From: Lineus longissimus | Taxonomy: Eukaryota; Nemertea; Pilidiophora; Heteronemertea; Lineidae | Length of the DNA: 64,000 nucleotides | Reading direction: 5' to 3' | Assembly (NCBI RefSeq): GCF_910592395.1 | Contig: NC_088321.1 | Coordinates: 11,472,001 to 11,536,000, forward strand | Part shown: positions 15,301 to 30,300 of the stretch, one piece after another | Layout of the letters: each line of letters starts with the position of its first letter | Position numbering within the stretch: the stretch's first letter is position 1 | Position numbers and translations under genes: made by a program | The notes under the pieces: model-generated | Seen by the model: only the letters and a program-made list of their open reading frames with translations | Told to the model about the DNA's origin: nothing | The model's database searches: none

Positions 15301-18300
15301 CAGGGTTAAATAAGATTAATTCAGTGCTGCATGATCCATAGTCTGTAAAGCATTAATAATCGAGAACTCATCAAATTGACTGAAAGAAGACAAACCCTCG
15401 ATCAGTCAATTTCTGAACGATGAACAGTCCTCCCAGAAAGAAAATGTCCACAGGGTTTTTTTTTATATCACAGAGATAGAATAATATAATTGAACGCGGT
15501 TTTCTGCAGAGAATGGTATATCTAGTTGGTTATGTATATGATGGAGTTGGACCAAGCTAATCCTGTCTCTTAATTAAGTAACAGGCAATTTTAAAAATGT
15601 CCAACAAGTCACTTTTTTTTAAATTTTAGGCCGGGTCTATTTGGCAAGCGGCTCGCCGAACAGGCATCTTTTTTGTCCTGTTTGGAGAGCCGCTTGCCGT
15701 ACAGCACTAAACAGCCAACCTGTTCGGCCAGCCGGGCTTGCCAAACAGGTAAAAAATCTACCCTGTTTGGCGAGCTGGAGACTTTACTTTAATATTAATG
15801 AGTTCGGCTCTCCATTCAGGACAAGAAAAAGTCGCTGTTTGGTAAGCCGGGCTTGCCAAGTAGTCACTTCCTTTATTTTATTTTCGTTCTTTTTCACAAT
15901 GTATGGGTGAACTATGATGCAACAAGGGTCAAACGTCAACCACTATATACTGACAATTAATGAGTAGCTCAGCCGTATGATATACAATGCGTGCGTCAGT
16001 TATCTCTGTATTTCAGACACATGTGGGCTACGTGGATGCAAAGGTAAATGCATAAAAGGCCGCCGATGTCCTAAAGGGAGCAGGCCGCTCAACAAGAGAA
16101 GGTGCACTTGTCCGAGAGGCTACTTATGCTGCTCGATTATAGGTAAGTATTTAAAAATCAATTAAAAGAAAATAGGTAAATGTTGTCGCCGTTAATTACT
16201 GGAGGATCCACTAAACTGAGGAACTAGCGTAATAGGATAATTTGCTTAATCAGATCTAGAGTCTTTCAAATAACCGTAATTTGTGCCTATTTAAGAAGTA
16301 AACTCAGAATATTGATGTTGAAATGAGGTTAGCGAACATTCGGCAGAAATTAGTTTTTTTAAGTGCTTAATGACAAAATGTTATGTGTGAGATGTCATCC
16401 GTTCAATTTTGATCAGAATCTGAGTACCGGTGTTACTGTTTCATGTTCAAACGATTTCCTTTCTTTCTTTAATTAATAACTTCTTCTGTCTTGGAATTAA
16501 ATAATTGATTATGTCTTGTTTAAGACGAACGCCTCTGCTGGGAATAGCGAAAACAATTTGAATTCAGATACAACTCATACTCTGTTGACATGGTTGATAT
16601 TGGCATCAGGGCTAATGAAATACAAAAATGATCATGGCGACCCTTAAGTCTGTTTTTTTCACCATATTATGTCCACCTGAAAGGACGCTTATGAAAGTAG
16701 AGGCTAGTTCTGATTATCATTTTCTCTTTGTAGCAAAATGTCCATACCGAACTAGAACATATATCAATTGCAGACGGCTTGGAGGATGGGTGATACCCGC
16801 ATCACAAAACCCGAAAGGACGTATTTGTTGCAAACGTAAGTCTTGATTTTGCATGAAGGATATAAAATTTCTTTACAGACGATATGCGTATACACATGTA
16901 GTGCATTGCGTTTTGCATTTCTTGCAAGTCCCTCAAGTGTTCATAATAACAACTGACTAGAAATGCATTTCTGCAGTTGGTCGCGACGAAAACCAATGAT
17001 TGACAACCGTTAAGGCCCTGTTTACATAAAGTTCACATTGTCACATATGGATATGCAACTTTTCACTTATATGTCGCGTGTGTCATGTTTTAAGCCTAAG
17101 TCAATAAATTAACGTAATTGTGACAATTGACATGCAGCATTATTGAACCGTGGCGGACATGCACTGATTCAATGTATATCAGGTGCAACATACGTGGCTG
17201 CTTGCCACTTTCAGTTTGTCCATACATTAAACAGCTAGACAGACCACGCCTCTCAATTGGGAAACAAACAAAAAACTATATGTACAAACAATGTCAATGA
17301 CAGAAGACACTGAAAATTGGAAGGCTTAAAAACCCTGCAGCCTCCTTATGTGCCCCTGTGGCGAATAGACTATTTTAAATTTCAAAAATCGTTATCTTGT
17401 TTTGTTCAACATCATCATCGTACTGGAATTCATGACTAGCTTAATAAAGAGATCAAGCTTCCCTTTTTAATTAACGACTTTATTGCCTTTTAGTCCCAAC
17501 ATGTGCGAGGAACTGTAGAGCGCAGAAAGCAAAATGTGCACCCAAGCTGACATGCAGAAACAAAATATACTCGTCGAGATGCTCCTGCCGGCGCGGCCTA
17601 GTATGCTGCAAATGTAAGTGACACTTTACCGTTATGATCGACTGGCCGGGGCCAATGATAGAAAAGGATGAACAAAATCCTGGAAATCCAGAATAATAAA
17701 TAGTGGACAAGACATAAATGTGACTCGCTCTACCAAAACTAGGCGCTTGTCGCATCTGAACTTGACAGGTCGATACGGACTTGTTGTTCATTTCCCTATT
17801 GTAGACCTTTGGTGAAATGTAACCAAATCAGTTTGTAATAGATTTCACAAACAGTCTACAATAAGGAAATGAACAACAAGTCCGTATCAACCTGTCAAGT
17901 TCAGATGCGACAAGCGCCTAGTTTTGGTAGAGCGAGTCACAAATGGTGGAGGGCAGATCGTATAAGTCAATTAATACCACAACGTACAGGATGTAAGGTA
18001 AAATCGGGTATTTGAAGCCCTTTTTCATCTATAACTTTGCTTACGCAATAGATTTCCAGGCAGATTCACTAAAACCGGCCTGCATCTTGTAGTGGCACCG
18101 CTTCCAATTTTACAGCCTGTAATTCAGGCCACTTAATCTAAAACAATGCCTCTGAGAGACAATACAAGACCTGTGGTCAGGAGCTACAAATTGTTACCCC
18201 GTGGCATTGGGGTATTTGTAGCCCCTGACTAAAATTTAAAATTGCATGTTTTTATGTATGAGAAAAAATTTGTCACATGTTTATTGTCTTTATTGGTAAT

Positions 18301-21300
18301 AAAGCTTTCAAAATTATTCCAATCTTGGTTGACGACGAGATTTTGCTGGTATCAAACGACATTTATTGAATACATAAGCGATGTTCGAAGCAATCACTTA
18401 CCAACAGTTTAAACAATATCGTCGCAAATCAGACTGATTTTAAACTGGTATAAAAACAAAGTTCTATCTATCACCTCTGTTGTACATTACACCTTGTGTC
18501 AGACAACATCTTGTGACATTCTGAATTGACTGACGGTCTTGTCGTGCGCCATTAAAAATTTTAGTTTCAGTTATGGGTCATGTATCAACCCCAACTATAG
18601 CTGGCACCACTTAATGGTAATGCAATGTACCATGAGAAATGCTGCTTTCTAGTCGATGGTGTGGCTTTAACTAGAGACACCAGTGACTTAAAAATATTAA
18701 CATTATTTCGAAATATTTTCAGATAAACTAGTATGAAACCACAAATGTACATTGCTCGTACATAAAGGGTTGACATTGTATCTAAATCGGATAGAGTTAT
18801 CATCAAATAATATAATTCGGGTATAAGAATTTAAAAAAACCTAGCATTTTCATGATTAATGACCGGATAAATTGAGATATTTATAGGGGATAAAAATACC
18901 CCGAACCAACGGGCTACAAATACGACGAGGGTACCTTGGTCAGAAAAGTGTCTCTGAAAAATTTACTTTTAATAGTGACATCAAATGCCACATGCAGCAT
19001 TCTCTACACTCAATACTGATCACCTGAACCAAGTTTCAAATGTAATCAATGCTCTGCAAGTGTGGGAAACTCAGACCTGTAAAAAGTTCGATCCCAACTT
19101 ATTTTGTGCATGTGTCTGATTTGTTTACTTCTTATCGCCAAAACTCTTAGTCAACCTGTTGCATAATCCCAAACTATTTATGTTAGGATACTCAAGAGTC
19201 ACCTCTTCAATATCCATGCTCGGGTTGGCTGAATAACTCCATGGTTACCGGAATATGATTAAAACATTGCCAGGGGCTACAATTAGACCGGTGTGACAGC
19301 GGATATAGTCCCCCTGGAGTCATAGTCCGGTAGCGTTGTATTTGACCAATTAAGCAGCATGATCTATTGTACCGCTAACCCTAACCAAAACATATAGCAA
19401 TGCGGGCTATTGTTACACGGACTATCAGCCCTGGGACTACTATCCCCGCCACACCTGGGCTACAAATACCCCATTTTACCTTATACCAAAAATGTATTGC
19501 TTTGCTGAAATTTCTAAAAGACGATAGTTCTGTTTGGCAAAGTAACAGTGATTACAAAACCCTAGCTAACCAACGTACTAAGCTTAAAATATACAGAGAA
19601 AGGTTGTCGGTTTAGGAAGAGATATTGAAGTGAGTATAAGGGAAGGGTTAAGAGACGACAAACCTATCATCCGACTAATGAACCAAGATTCCATTTGATA
19701 TCAGGTTAACGTCTTTCCACATTAGGGGAATTGTTTAATGTTGTTCGATCCTGCGTTGCTAGATTACAAATGATTAAGAACTCACCGAGTTAACTTAAAG
19801 AAGGCAGTGCTTAAGCCCGCAGCACACTAGCCGCCAACTTTGGCGAAAAGAAGCGTTCAGCTGACGCCTCTCGACGCCGAAGTTGGCGGCCAGTGGATCC
19901 CGGTCAGAGCACACCTGCCCAGAATCGGCGTCCAGTAGCGTCTTTTCCGCAACTTTAGGCTGCCATTTTGAAATCATGTGACATCAAGACGCAAGCTAAT
20001 TGGCGATAGCCTCGCCGCCGACGCCACGTCAGGCGGCCATCCGTAGCACACCTGGCTTCTTCTTGCGTTCAAACGCGGCGACACGCGTCAAAAATCAAAC
20101 ATATTAGATATTAAGATGGCGTTAAGTTGCGGCAAGTGGCTGCAAGTGGCGTTCGCCGACGCCGTTCGTAGCAGACTAGGGATTTTTCAGGCGTTCAGGA
20201 CTCTTGCGGCAAAAAACGCCAGTGAACGCCGAAGTTGGCGGCGAGTGTGCTGCGGGCTTTAGATCAGTCGGTGTATGAACAATATAATACATGTTATTAA
20301 AAATTACTTTACATTCATTGTTGATACGTTTTGTGATACCGAAATGACTTAATCATTACGTTGTTCTCCGTAATGCACATCAGTCTCGTCGATGAGCACG
20401 TCTACAACTTTACTAACAATTCATCATGGTCATAAGTTGCTAAGACGTATGACACACAGCACGTGCTTCATTTATATTTGTATTTCAGACACATGTGAGC
20501 TACGTGGATGCAGAGGTATATGTGTGAGGGGCCGCCGATGTCCTAAAGGGAGTGAGCTGAAAAATCAGCGTAGGTGCACTTGTCCGATAGGCTATTCCTG
20601 CTGCACGCGTATACGTAAGTATTAGAAAACAAAAAATGCTATGGTCGAGTAAATGAGTATGATAAACAATGTATGCACTCGCCGTCATATCTCCTTAATC
20701 GAGGATTTATAGCGTGAAAGGATATATAACGCCGTTGCCGGAGGAATAGCCAACAATTTTCGAGTTGTTGATTTTGACATCAGGGCTGATATGATGCTAA
20801 AATGGTCATGGCGACCTGTACGCTTGGAAAGTTTGCCTTCTTCCCAAATTATGTCCACCAGTTTGGACGTTAATCTAGAGAAGTAGATCCGATTTCTGAC
20901 ATTATTTTCTCTTTGTAGCGAAATGCCCATACCGGACTAGAACATATACCAATTGCAGACGGCTTGGAGGATGGGTAATACCCGCTTCAGGAAACCCGAA
21001 AGGACATGTTTGTTGCAAACGTAAGTCTTGATTTTGCATGAAGTATACATCTGTTTACAGACGACATGCGTATACACATGTAATGCATTGCGTGTTGCAA
21101 TCTTGCAAGCCTTAAAATCATTTCAATAACAACTGGCTAGAAATGCATATCTGCAATTGCGACGAAAACACATGATTGACAACCCCGCTTCATATTGTCG
21201 CATGTATGGATGTGGCTTGTCACTTAAATGTCGTGTTATTGTTTTTTAAGCCTTAGTTATTTAATGACCTCACTTGTGACAATGGCCATTGGCATTTGAA

Positions 21301-24300
21301 CAGTGGCGGAAACACACTAATACAATGTGTATCACAGATGCAACATGCGTGGTTGAATTGTTTGACACATTAAATTAAAGGAATAGAGGGCTCTTTACTT
21401 TGCTTGATTTAATTTTCTCCTGTTTCATGATGGGCACACAATACTTCTCGAAGTTTGTTTGTTTTTTAATTTCCGAACTCTTGTGCATATGAGAGACAAT
21501 ATTCATCAATCATCGTCCTTAAATGAATCGTCAATGAGTTCCTTTCGGGCAAATTCACGAATCTCCACGACGTCTTTTCGTTTTCACCTCGTCAACAGGG
21601 TCAGTGAGGGAATAAGGGAATGCAGTATAGGGTATTGGTCCACATGGAGTGGATCTGCGCTAGAAGGGCTAATTCTGCTAAAATCGGAGTCAGCATCTTA
21701 ATAGCGTGAAAATTCAGTCAGATTATTAATTTTTCCTTTTTTGTCCAATTTTTTAATGATACCAACAGTCCTTTAAGTGTGTTCATACAGGAGACCGCTA
21801 GACAGACAACAACTTCGAAAAAAGGGAAACTTACAAAACCGTTCAGTCCCAAGCACTGCATATGAGAAAAAACAGTGAACATCGGAAACACTAATTTTGA
21901 ATCTCCTAACGTGCCTCTCTGTTGCAAATAGCAATTATGCTTTTTTTGTTGACCATTATTATCGTGTTGAAATTCACGAGTATGTTCATAAAGAGACGAA
22001 GCATTCCCCTATTTATAGTTTATGATTTTATTTCCTTTTAGTACCAACGTGTGCGAAGAACTGTAGGGCGCTAAATGCTCGATGTGTACCCCCGCGGACG
22101 TGCATATACAAACTGAAGACGTCGAGATGCACCTGCCGGCCCGGCCTAGTATGCTGCAAGTGTAAGTACCAATTCTCAGTTATGACTAGGCCCATTAGCA
22201 AAAAGGATGAAAAAACTACCTGAACAATCATGTGTTCCAGAGTAAATAGTGGACGAGAAATATTGTAGAGGGCAAAAGTATTAAAAAATAGATATACATG
22301 TATACCCAGACGTGCAAGAGTGCGTGCCAAAAATGTATTACTACGTCGAAGTAGCTGACGCATGATAATTATGTTTCATCCAGAAACACAAAACCTTGAC
22401 AAACGTTAGCAGAATCTGTAGAAAGAAAGATTTGTGTGTTAAGCCCGCAGCACACTAGCCGCTAACTTCGGCGTGCACAGGCGTTTTTTGCCGCAAGAGT
22501 CCTGAACGCCTGAAAAATTCCTAGTCTGCTACGAACGGCGTCGGCGAACGCGACTTGCCGCCACTTGCCGCAACTAAACGCCAAATATCTAACATGTTTG
22601 ATTTTTCACGCGTGTCGACGCGTTTGAACGCAAGAAGAAGCCAGGTGTGCTACGGATTGCCGCCTGAATTGGCGTCGGCGGCGAGGCTATGGCCAATTAG
22701 TATGCGTCTTGATGTCACATGATTTCAAAATGGCAGCCTAAAGTGGCGGAAAAGACGCTACTGGACGCCGATTCTGGGCAGGTGTGCTCTGACCGGGATC
22801 CACTGGCCGCCAACTTCGGCGTCGAGAGGCGTCAGCTGAACGCTTCTTGTCGCCAAAGTTGGCGGCTAGTGTGCTGCGGGCTTTAGGGAGAGATGGACGT
22901 GAATAAGGAATGGGTTGCACGACAGCTGTACGTGACAAATAATATTGTGCATCTCCTTGGGCAGTGTCGATACGCCATCAGGCTGCGTTAGTGTACCCCT
23001 GTGGCAATGTCTGAAAATTTACCCAAAGTTATTGACAAATTAGTTGACCGTTGTTCCTGGTATTTGTCTCCGTCACGCATCGGGCCACGATCGGGCTACT
23101 CCAAGTAGTGCCGAACTTCTGTCTTGAAGAGTACGCCAACCACCATATACTGATACTTCATTAGGTCAGGCGTATAATACACTATGGTGCGTGATAAAGT
23201 GTGCTTTACTTATCTCTGTATTTCAGACACATGTGGACTTGCTGGATGCAGAGGTAAATGCGTCAGGGGCCGCCGATGTCCTAAAGGGAGTAGGCTGCTT
23301 AACCAGAGAAGGTGCACTTGTCCGACAGGTTCCATCTGCTGCACACATATAAGTGAGTAAATAAATATCAATTAAATGAAAATAAGAATGAGGAAACGTT
23401 CTCGCCGTTAGATACTAAATGATCCATCCACTAAACTGGGGAACTAGCGTAATAAGAGAATTTGCTAAATCAAAGTCTTTCAAATGACCGTAATTCGTGC
23501 CTATTTACGAAGTAAACAAAGCAGATTGGTGTTGAAATGAGGTAAGCGAATTTTTAGCCGAAATCTTTTTGTAATTGCTTAATGACAAAATGTTATATGT
23601 GAGATGTCATCCCTTCAATTTGATCTGAATCTGAGCAGCGATGTTATTGTTTCATGCTCAAACGATTTCCTTTCTTTCTTTAATTAATAACTGTTTGGCG
23701 GGCGTGACAGAGGGATCGATTCTGTCCTGTTGAATACGAGCGCCTCTGCCGGGCGCAGGAAAAGCAAACAATTTTCAAATTAAGATACATGTACATGTAC
23801 ATCTCACACTCTGCTGATTGTGACCTCAGAGCTAATGGAATGACAAAGTTAGCATGGCGACCCTTAAGTCTGTTTTTTTCCACCATATGTCCACCTGAAA
23901 GGACGCTTATGAAACTAAAGGCGCATTCTGACATCATTTTCTTTTTGTAGAAAAATGTCCATACCCAACTAGAACATATGCCAATTGCAGACGGCTTGGA
24001 GGATGGGTAATACCCGCTTCAGGCAACCCGAAAGGACGTGTTTGTTGCAAACGTAAGTCTTGATTTTACATGAATGGTGTCACATTGGTTTGAATACGAT
24101 ATGTGTATACAACTGTAATGCATTGCGTGATGCATTTCTTGCGAGCTCTAAGTAACTGACTAGAAATGCATTTCTGCAATTGGTCACGAGGAAAACACAT
24201 GATCGACAACCCTTTATGCCCTGTTTGCATAAAGTTCACAATGTCACAGATAAGTATGCCATTTTTGGCTCACCGTAAGGGGAGTCTATACGATAGCGCT

Positions 24301-24336
24301 GTGTCCGTCGGCGGCGGCGGCGGCGGCGTCGTCGTT

Positions 24337-24369
<33 letters not shown>

Positions 24370-27300
24370 CGTCGTATCCTGTTTCAGAAACAGTAGCACG
24401 TTTCTTAACCGCTAAGGCTATGAACTTGAAACTTTGTACACAGCACACCCTAGGTCAGGTGACCTCTGACACTGAATTTCGGTCCGATCTGATTCTCAAC
24501 TTGGCCACCAGGTGGCCAAATGTCGATATCTAAAAAGTGTGATATCTCGCTTATTAGTGACTTGTTTTCGATGAAACTTTTGTTGTAGGTACTCATAGCA
24601 AATATACATCTTATATCATACGGGTTTTTAATTTGACCTACTTTCTAAGGTCACAGAGGTCATATGGTGTAAATTGGCCGTTGGAGTGTAAACTATGGCA
24701 CGTTTCTTAACCACTAAAGCTATGAACTCGAAACTTGGTACATATAACCCCCTATATCACATAGCCTCTGGTGCTGAATTTCAGTTTGATCTGATTCTCC
24801 ACTTTGCCACCAGGGGGCCAAAAGTGGAAATCTAAAAAGTGTGATATCTCGCTTAAGTGACTTGTTTTCGATAAAATTTTTATGGTAGGTACTCTTAGGA
24901 AAAATACATCACATATCGTACAGGTTTTCAATTTGACGTACTTTTTAAGGTCACAGAGGCCATATGGCGTAAATTGGCCGTTAGAGTGTAACCTATGGCA
25001 CGTTTCTTAACCAGTAAAGCTATGAACTTGAAACTTGGTGCATATAACCCCCTACATCAGATAACCTCTCTATGCCGACTTTTGGCCCGATCTGATTCTT
25101 TATTCGGCCACCAGGGGGCCATAATGGAAAAAGTAAGAAGTGCAATATCTTGCTTATTTTTAGTGATTCGTTTTCAATAACATTTTTATGGTAGGTTCTC
25201 CTAGCAAGGATACATCACATATCATATGAGTTTTTGATCTGACCTGCTTTTCAAGGTCACAGAGGTCAAATGGCGTAAATTGGTCGTTTGATTGTAACTA
25301 TGGCACGTTTCTTAACCACTAAAGCTTTGAACTTGAAATTTGATACACATGACTCCCTACGTCATGTAACCTCGGACAACGAATTTCGATCTGATCTGGT
25401 ACTCAACTCGGCCACCAGGAGGCCAAAACTAAAACAGGTAAAAAGTGCAATATCTCGTTTATTAGTGACTTGTTTTTGATGATATTCTTATGGTACTTAC
25501 TCCAAGCAACGATACATCACATGTCATACCGACTTTGGTTTGACCTATATACTATACATGTACAATGTTTCTTAATCTGGATGAATTCCAAAGCACCAAA
25601 TATCTATACGGTGAGCACAATGGCCCCTGGCCGTTTCATTTCAATTTAATGTGGCACGTGTCATGTTTTAAGCCTGAGGTCAATTAATGAACGAATGAAC
25701 AATTTACATGTTGCATTATTGAACCGTGGCGGATACATACTGATTCAATGTATATCAGGTGCAACATACGTGGCTGCTTGCCACTTTCAGTTTTTCCATA
25801 CAGTAGACAGCTAGCCAGACCACGCCCTCTCAAATTGGAAACAAACAAAAACTCTCTCAGTACCAAACAATGTCAATGACAGAAAACAATGAAAATTGGA
25901 AAACTCCGAAAAACGCTGCAGCCTCCGTTGTAAATAGACATTCCGTTATTTTAGATCATGTTCATGCTGTCGTATTAAATATTGATAACTACTTTCATTG
26001 GAAGACGAAGTTTTCTTTGTTTAGTTATCGCTTTTATTGCCTTTCAGTCCCAAAATGTGCGATTAAATGTAGAGCGAAGAAGGCACGATGTGCACCCAAG
26101 CGAACCTGCAGATACCCAATAAAATCAGAGATATGTTCCTGCCGGCCAGGCCTAGTATGCTGCAAATGTAAGTGGCACTTTATTATCCTGTGCATGATAG
26201 AAAAAGATTTTAAAATCCTGGAAATTCCAGAGTGATAGTTAACAAGAAATAAATGGTGATGTATAGTTGATAACTGATATCTCCACCCCGAACCAGTCAA
26301 TTAATATTCGCCATGACTTACAATAATGACCTACTTATTTCTAGTTGTTTGATTCATGAAATAAGACGTAATAAGGCTGTCGTAATTAACACTGACCAAC
26401 CTCGGCCTAATCCTCAACGTCTGCTGTTTGTCTAAGTATGATAGGCCTTGCTGCTTTTGCTAGGGTCATGAATAATCACCATCATATAGGTAGGCCTCGG
26501 ATCGTCTCTTTGTGGTATGGTGATCGAAAAGTAATAATACTCTTACTATGACACATCGTCCGTTTTATCTTGCAATGTCAAATCGTCATCTGGCTGCTTT
26601 AATTAATGCCAACTGCTGTGTCTATGCCTGAAAACTAACCGGAAGTTATGGAATAGTTTGTTGACCGTTGCTATTTCTCTCGGTCAGGCATCGGACCATC
26701 ATCTGGCTGTAGAGGTATTCCTGAACATCGATCCTGTCCAGTACTTCTACAACTTTACTAAGAATTTATGATCATAAGTTGCTAAAGGCCTATGATACAC
26801 AGTGCATTCTTCAGTTATCTCTGTATTTCAGACACATGTGAGCTAGGTGGATGCAGAGGAAAATGTGTATCAAGGAGGCTTCGATGTCCTAGAGGCACTA
26901 CGCTGAAAAAGAAGACGTCTTGCACTTGTCCGATAGGCTATTCCTGCTGCACGCGTTTACGTACGTATTAGAAAGATAAGAAAAATTGCTTGATCGTGGA
27001 AATGAGTTTAAGTACATGAACTTGCCGGCAGATATCAGAGAAGCCATCTGCTAAACCGAGGAACTAGCGTGATTGGATAGCGTCATTTCAATGACTGTGG
27101 ATTCAGCCGATTTAAAGAAGTCTTATCGTTGTTGAAATAAGAACAGTGTGCATATCGCCTAAATCATGTTTGTTTGTGCTCAATGATCAAATATTATCGA
27201 ATCTTGCACAGGCCGTTGGAATTGAAGAACCCCATCATTACATTACATGCTTTTGGTCAGCGTGATAACATGGTTGATTTTGTGTTGTTCAAGACGAATG

Positions 27301-30300
27301 CTGCTGCTGCCGGAGGAATAGCCAAAAATGTTCGAGTTAATATACATGTACATACATATCATACTCTGTTTTGCTCTGATCTCATGCTGGGCTAATATGA
27401 TGACAAAATGAGCATGACGACCCGTAAGCATGGTAAGTCTGCCTCGTTCTCACAAAGGTGTCAACCAGGAGGGTCGTTAATATTGAAGTAGAGGCGAGTT
27501 CTGACAATATCTTCTCTTTGTAGCCAAATGTCCATACCCAACAATACCATATGCCATTTGCAGACGACTTGGAGGATGGGTAATACCCGCTTCAGGTGTC
27601 CCCCGTGGGCGTGTTTGCTGCAAACGTAAGTACTTATTTTGCATTAATGATGTCATTCATAATACAGACGGTATGCGTGCACACCTGTAATGCACTGCGT
27701 GTTGCTGCATTAAATTATTTGCAAGTCCAGAAGTGTTTTTTACTACAAACCAACAAGAAATGTATTTCTGCAATTGGTTGCCATGAAAGCTGTTGATCGA
27801 CAAATTTTTAGCCCTGTTTTCATTAATTTCACACTGTCCAGGTATAAAGGATGTCACTTTCACTTAAATGTCGTGTCCTATTTATGCCTAAATAAGCAAT
27901 GAACGTACTCGTGACAGTGACATTTGCATAACCTAGTCAGAAACGTGCTGATTCAATGTAAATCAGGTGCAATAAAAATATGCGTAGTTGTTTACCATAT
28001 TTAAAGGAATTGGCGGGTTTTTTTACCACAATTTCTTTTCTACTCATGAAGACACTACACTTCTGACGATTTTTAAATTTGTTCTCGGGAACGACAAGTG
28101 TCTGAATTTCCCGCTCCCCGAAGCCAGCGGAACTCCATGACGTCATTTCGTTTTCACCTCCTCAACATGAACAGTTCGGGAAGTGAAGAGGGTGCTGTTT
28201 TGTCGAGATTTGAGGGGGAGGGCAGAATCCTTGCAAATTACTCAGCAAGTTACGTCATAGCTACCGAGGTAGATTGGGGCTTTCCCCAATTCGATACAGT
28301 AACAAGAAAAAGAATAGATATCTACAGCAAGGCGTCAGAATGTTGATCCATGCCTCTAGACAGCGCCTTTCTAGTGCATCGGTCATCATGGAGAGGATCG
28401 ACGCATGGATGGCTAACACTGGTCAAAAGGGAGTCAATATCACAATAGTAAATCAAGACATGATCAGTCCGATTTTGAAAGTTTCCATTCTTGTGCAATT
28501 TGTGCATGGAATCTGTGGTTAATTGGAAGTGACTGAACAGCCGCCAGCCTGGTTAAATTGCCCTGAATAATACAAACGGTCATTTAAGTGTGACCATACA
28601 GTTTATTGACAATGTCGGAACACACAAACAATGTGACAAATGGTAGAAAACATTGAAAATTGGAAAGACTGAAAAACGTTGCAATTTCCAAACGTGACTC
28701 GGTTGCAAATAGACATCTTATTCTTTTGAATTATGTTATAGGCTAAACTTTACCATAGTATTGAAATTCACGAGTGCTTACAGTAGGATATTTTAATATT
28801 TTGATATCCTGATGTAAGAACATCATCTGGGTCACCATCTGGCTGCTTAAAATCTGTCTTTATTGTTAGTGTACTCTTTTCCATCTTTATTGCCTTATAG
28901 TCCCAACTTGTGCGAGCAACTGTAGAGCCCAAAAGGCACGATGTGTACCCTGGCGGACATGCAAACACAAAATATCCTCATCGAGATGCTCCTGCCGACC
29001 TGGCCTAGTGTGCTGCAAGTGTAAGTTGCACTTTACAGTTTTGACTGGGGAAATGATAGAAAAGGGTAAAACAAACACTGGACATTCCAGAGTAATAGTG
29101 GAAAAACAAATGGTAAAGGGCGGAAGCATGAATAAATGAATATGCGTGTACACCACAATATATACCAAAAAAACGTGCAGGAGTGTATACTAAAAAATAA
29201 AATGCCTTACTGTGGTTATGTCGCAAAATTTACCGTACGTTATGAAAGAATTAGTTGACCGTTGCTGCTACTTTTCTTTCCCTTGCTCGCGCATCGGGTC
29301 ATCATCTGGCTGCTCTCGGTAGTGCTAAACTTCAGTCTTGTCGAGTACGTCAACCACTTTACTGGAGGTAAATAAGTGTAGCTAAGGCGTATGATATACA
29401 ATGCGTGCTTCAGTTATCTCTGTATTTCAGACACATGCGAGCTAGCTGGATGCAGAGGTAAATGCATAAGAGGCCGCCGATGTCCTAAAGGGAGTAGGCC
29501 GCTTATCCAGAGTAGGTGCACTTGTCCGATAGGCTATTTATGCTGCTCGATTATACGTAAGTATTTTAAAACCCAATTTAAGGAAATTATGTTTGTACAT
29601 GTGGATGTGTAAGGTGTCATCCATTCAAACGTGTTATGAAATACGAATGGCGGTATTGCTATTACATGATCAAACAATTGCCTGATGTCTGGACCGGAGG
29701 CTCTTTTAAAAGGATAGACCAATCATTAGTAGATAACTGCTTAGCTGGTTAAATACCATTATTGAATTTGTCTGGTTTAAGATGAACGCCGCTGCTGGTC
29801 ACAGGAATAGAAAAAAATATCGAGAAAAGATACATGTCATACTCTGTTGATTTAGACCAGATGGTTACAGTACTTCATATTTGATCGTGGCGGCCCCTTA
29901 TTAGTCTGCCATGTTTCCACCACATGTCCGCCCGTATGGTTGCTGATTTGAAATTAGAGGCTATAGCTAGTAGGCCTACTGACATTATTTCTCTCTGTAG
30001 ACAAATGTCCATACCCGACCAGAACATATAGCAATTGCAGAAGGCTTGGAGGATGGGTGATACCCGCTACAAATAACCCGAAAGGACGTGTTTGTTGCAA
30101 ACGTAAGTCTTAATTTCGGATGGGGACATTGTTTTTTTACATACGATACGCGTTCGCATCTGTAATGCTTTGTATGTTGCAATCTTGCAAGTCCTAAAAG
30201 TATTTACTATACCAACCGACGAGAAATTATATATGTAAAGAAAAGTTTGTTTATTATATTTGTATACATTTCTGCCATTGGTTGCGACGATGACGCATGA

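Noticed and set aside
24166-24448. Arg-rich or Val-rich small protein
   Set aside because: Produced by the GGC/GTC trinucleotide repeat read in different frames.
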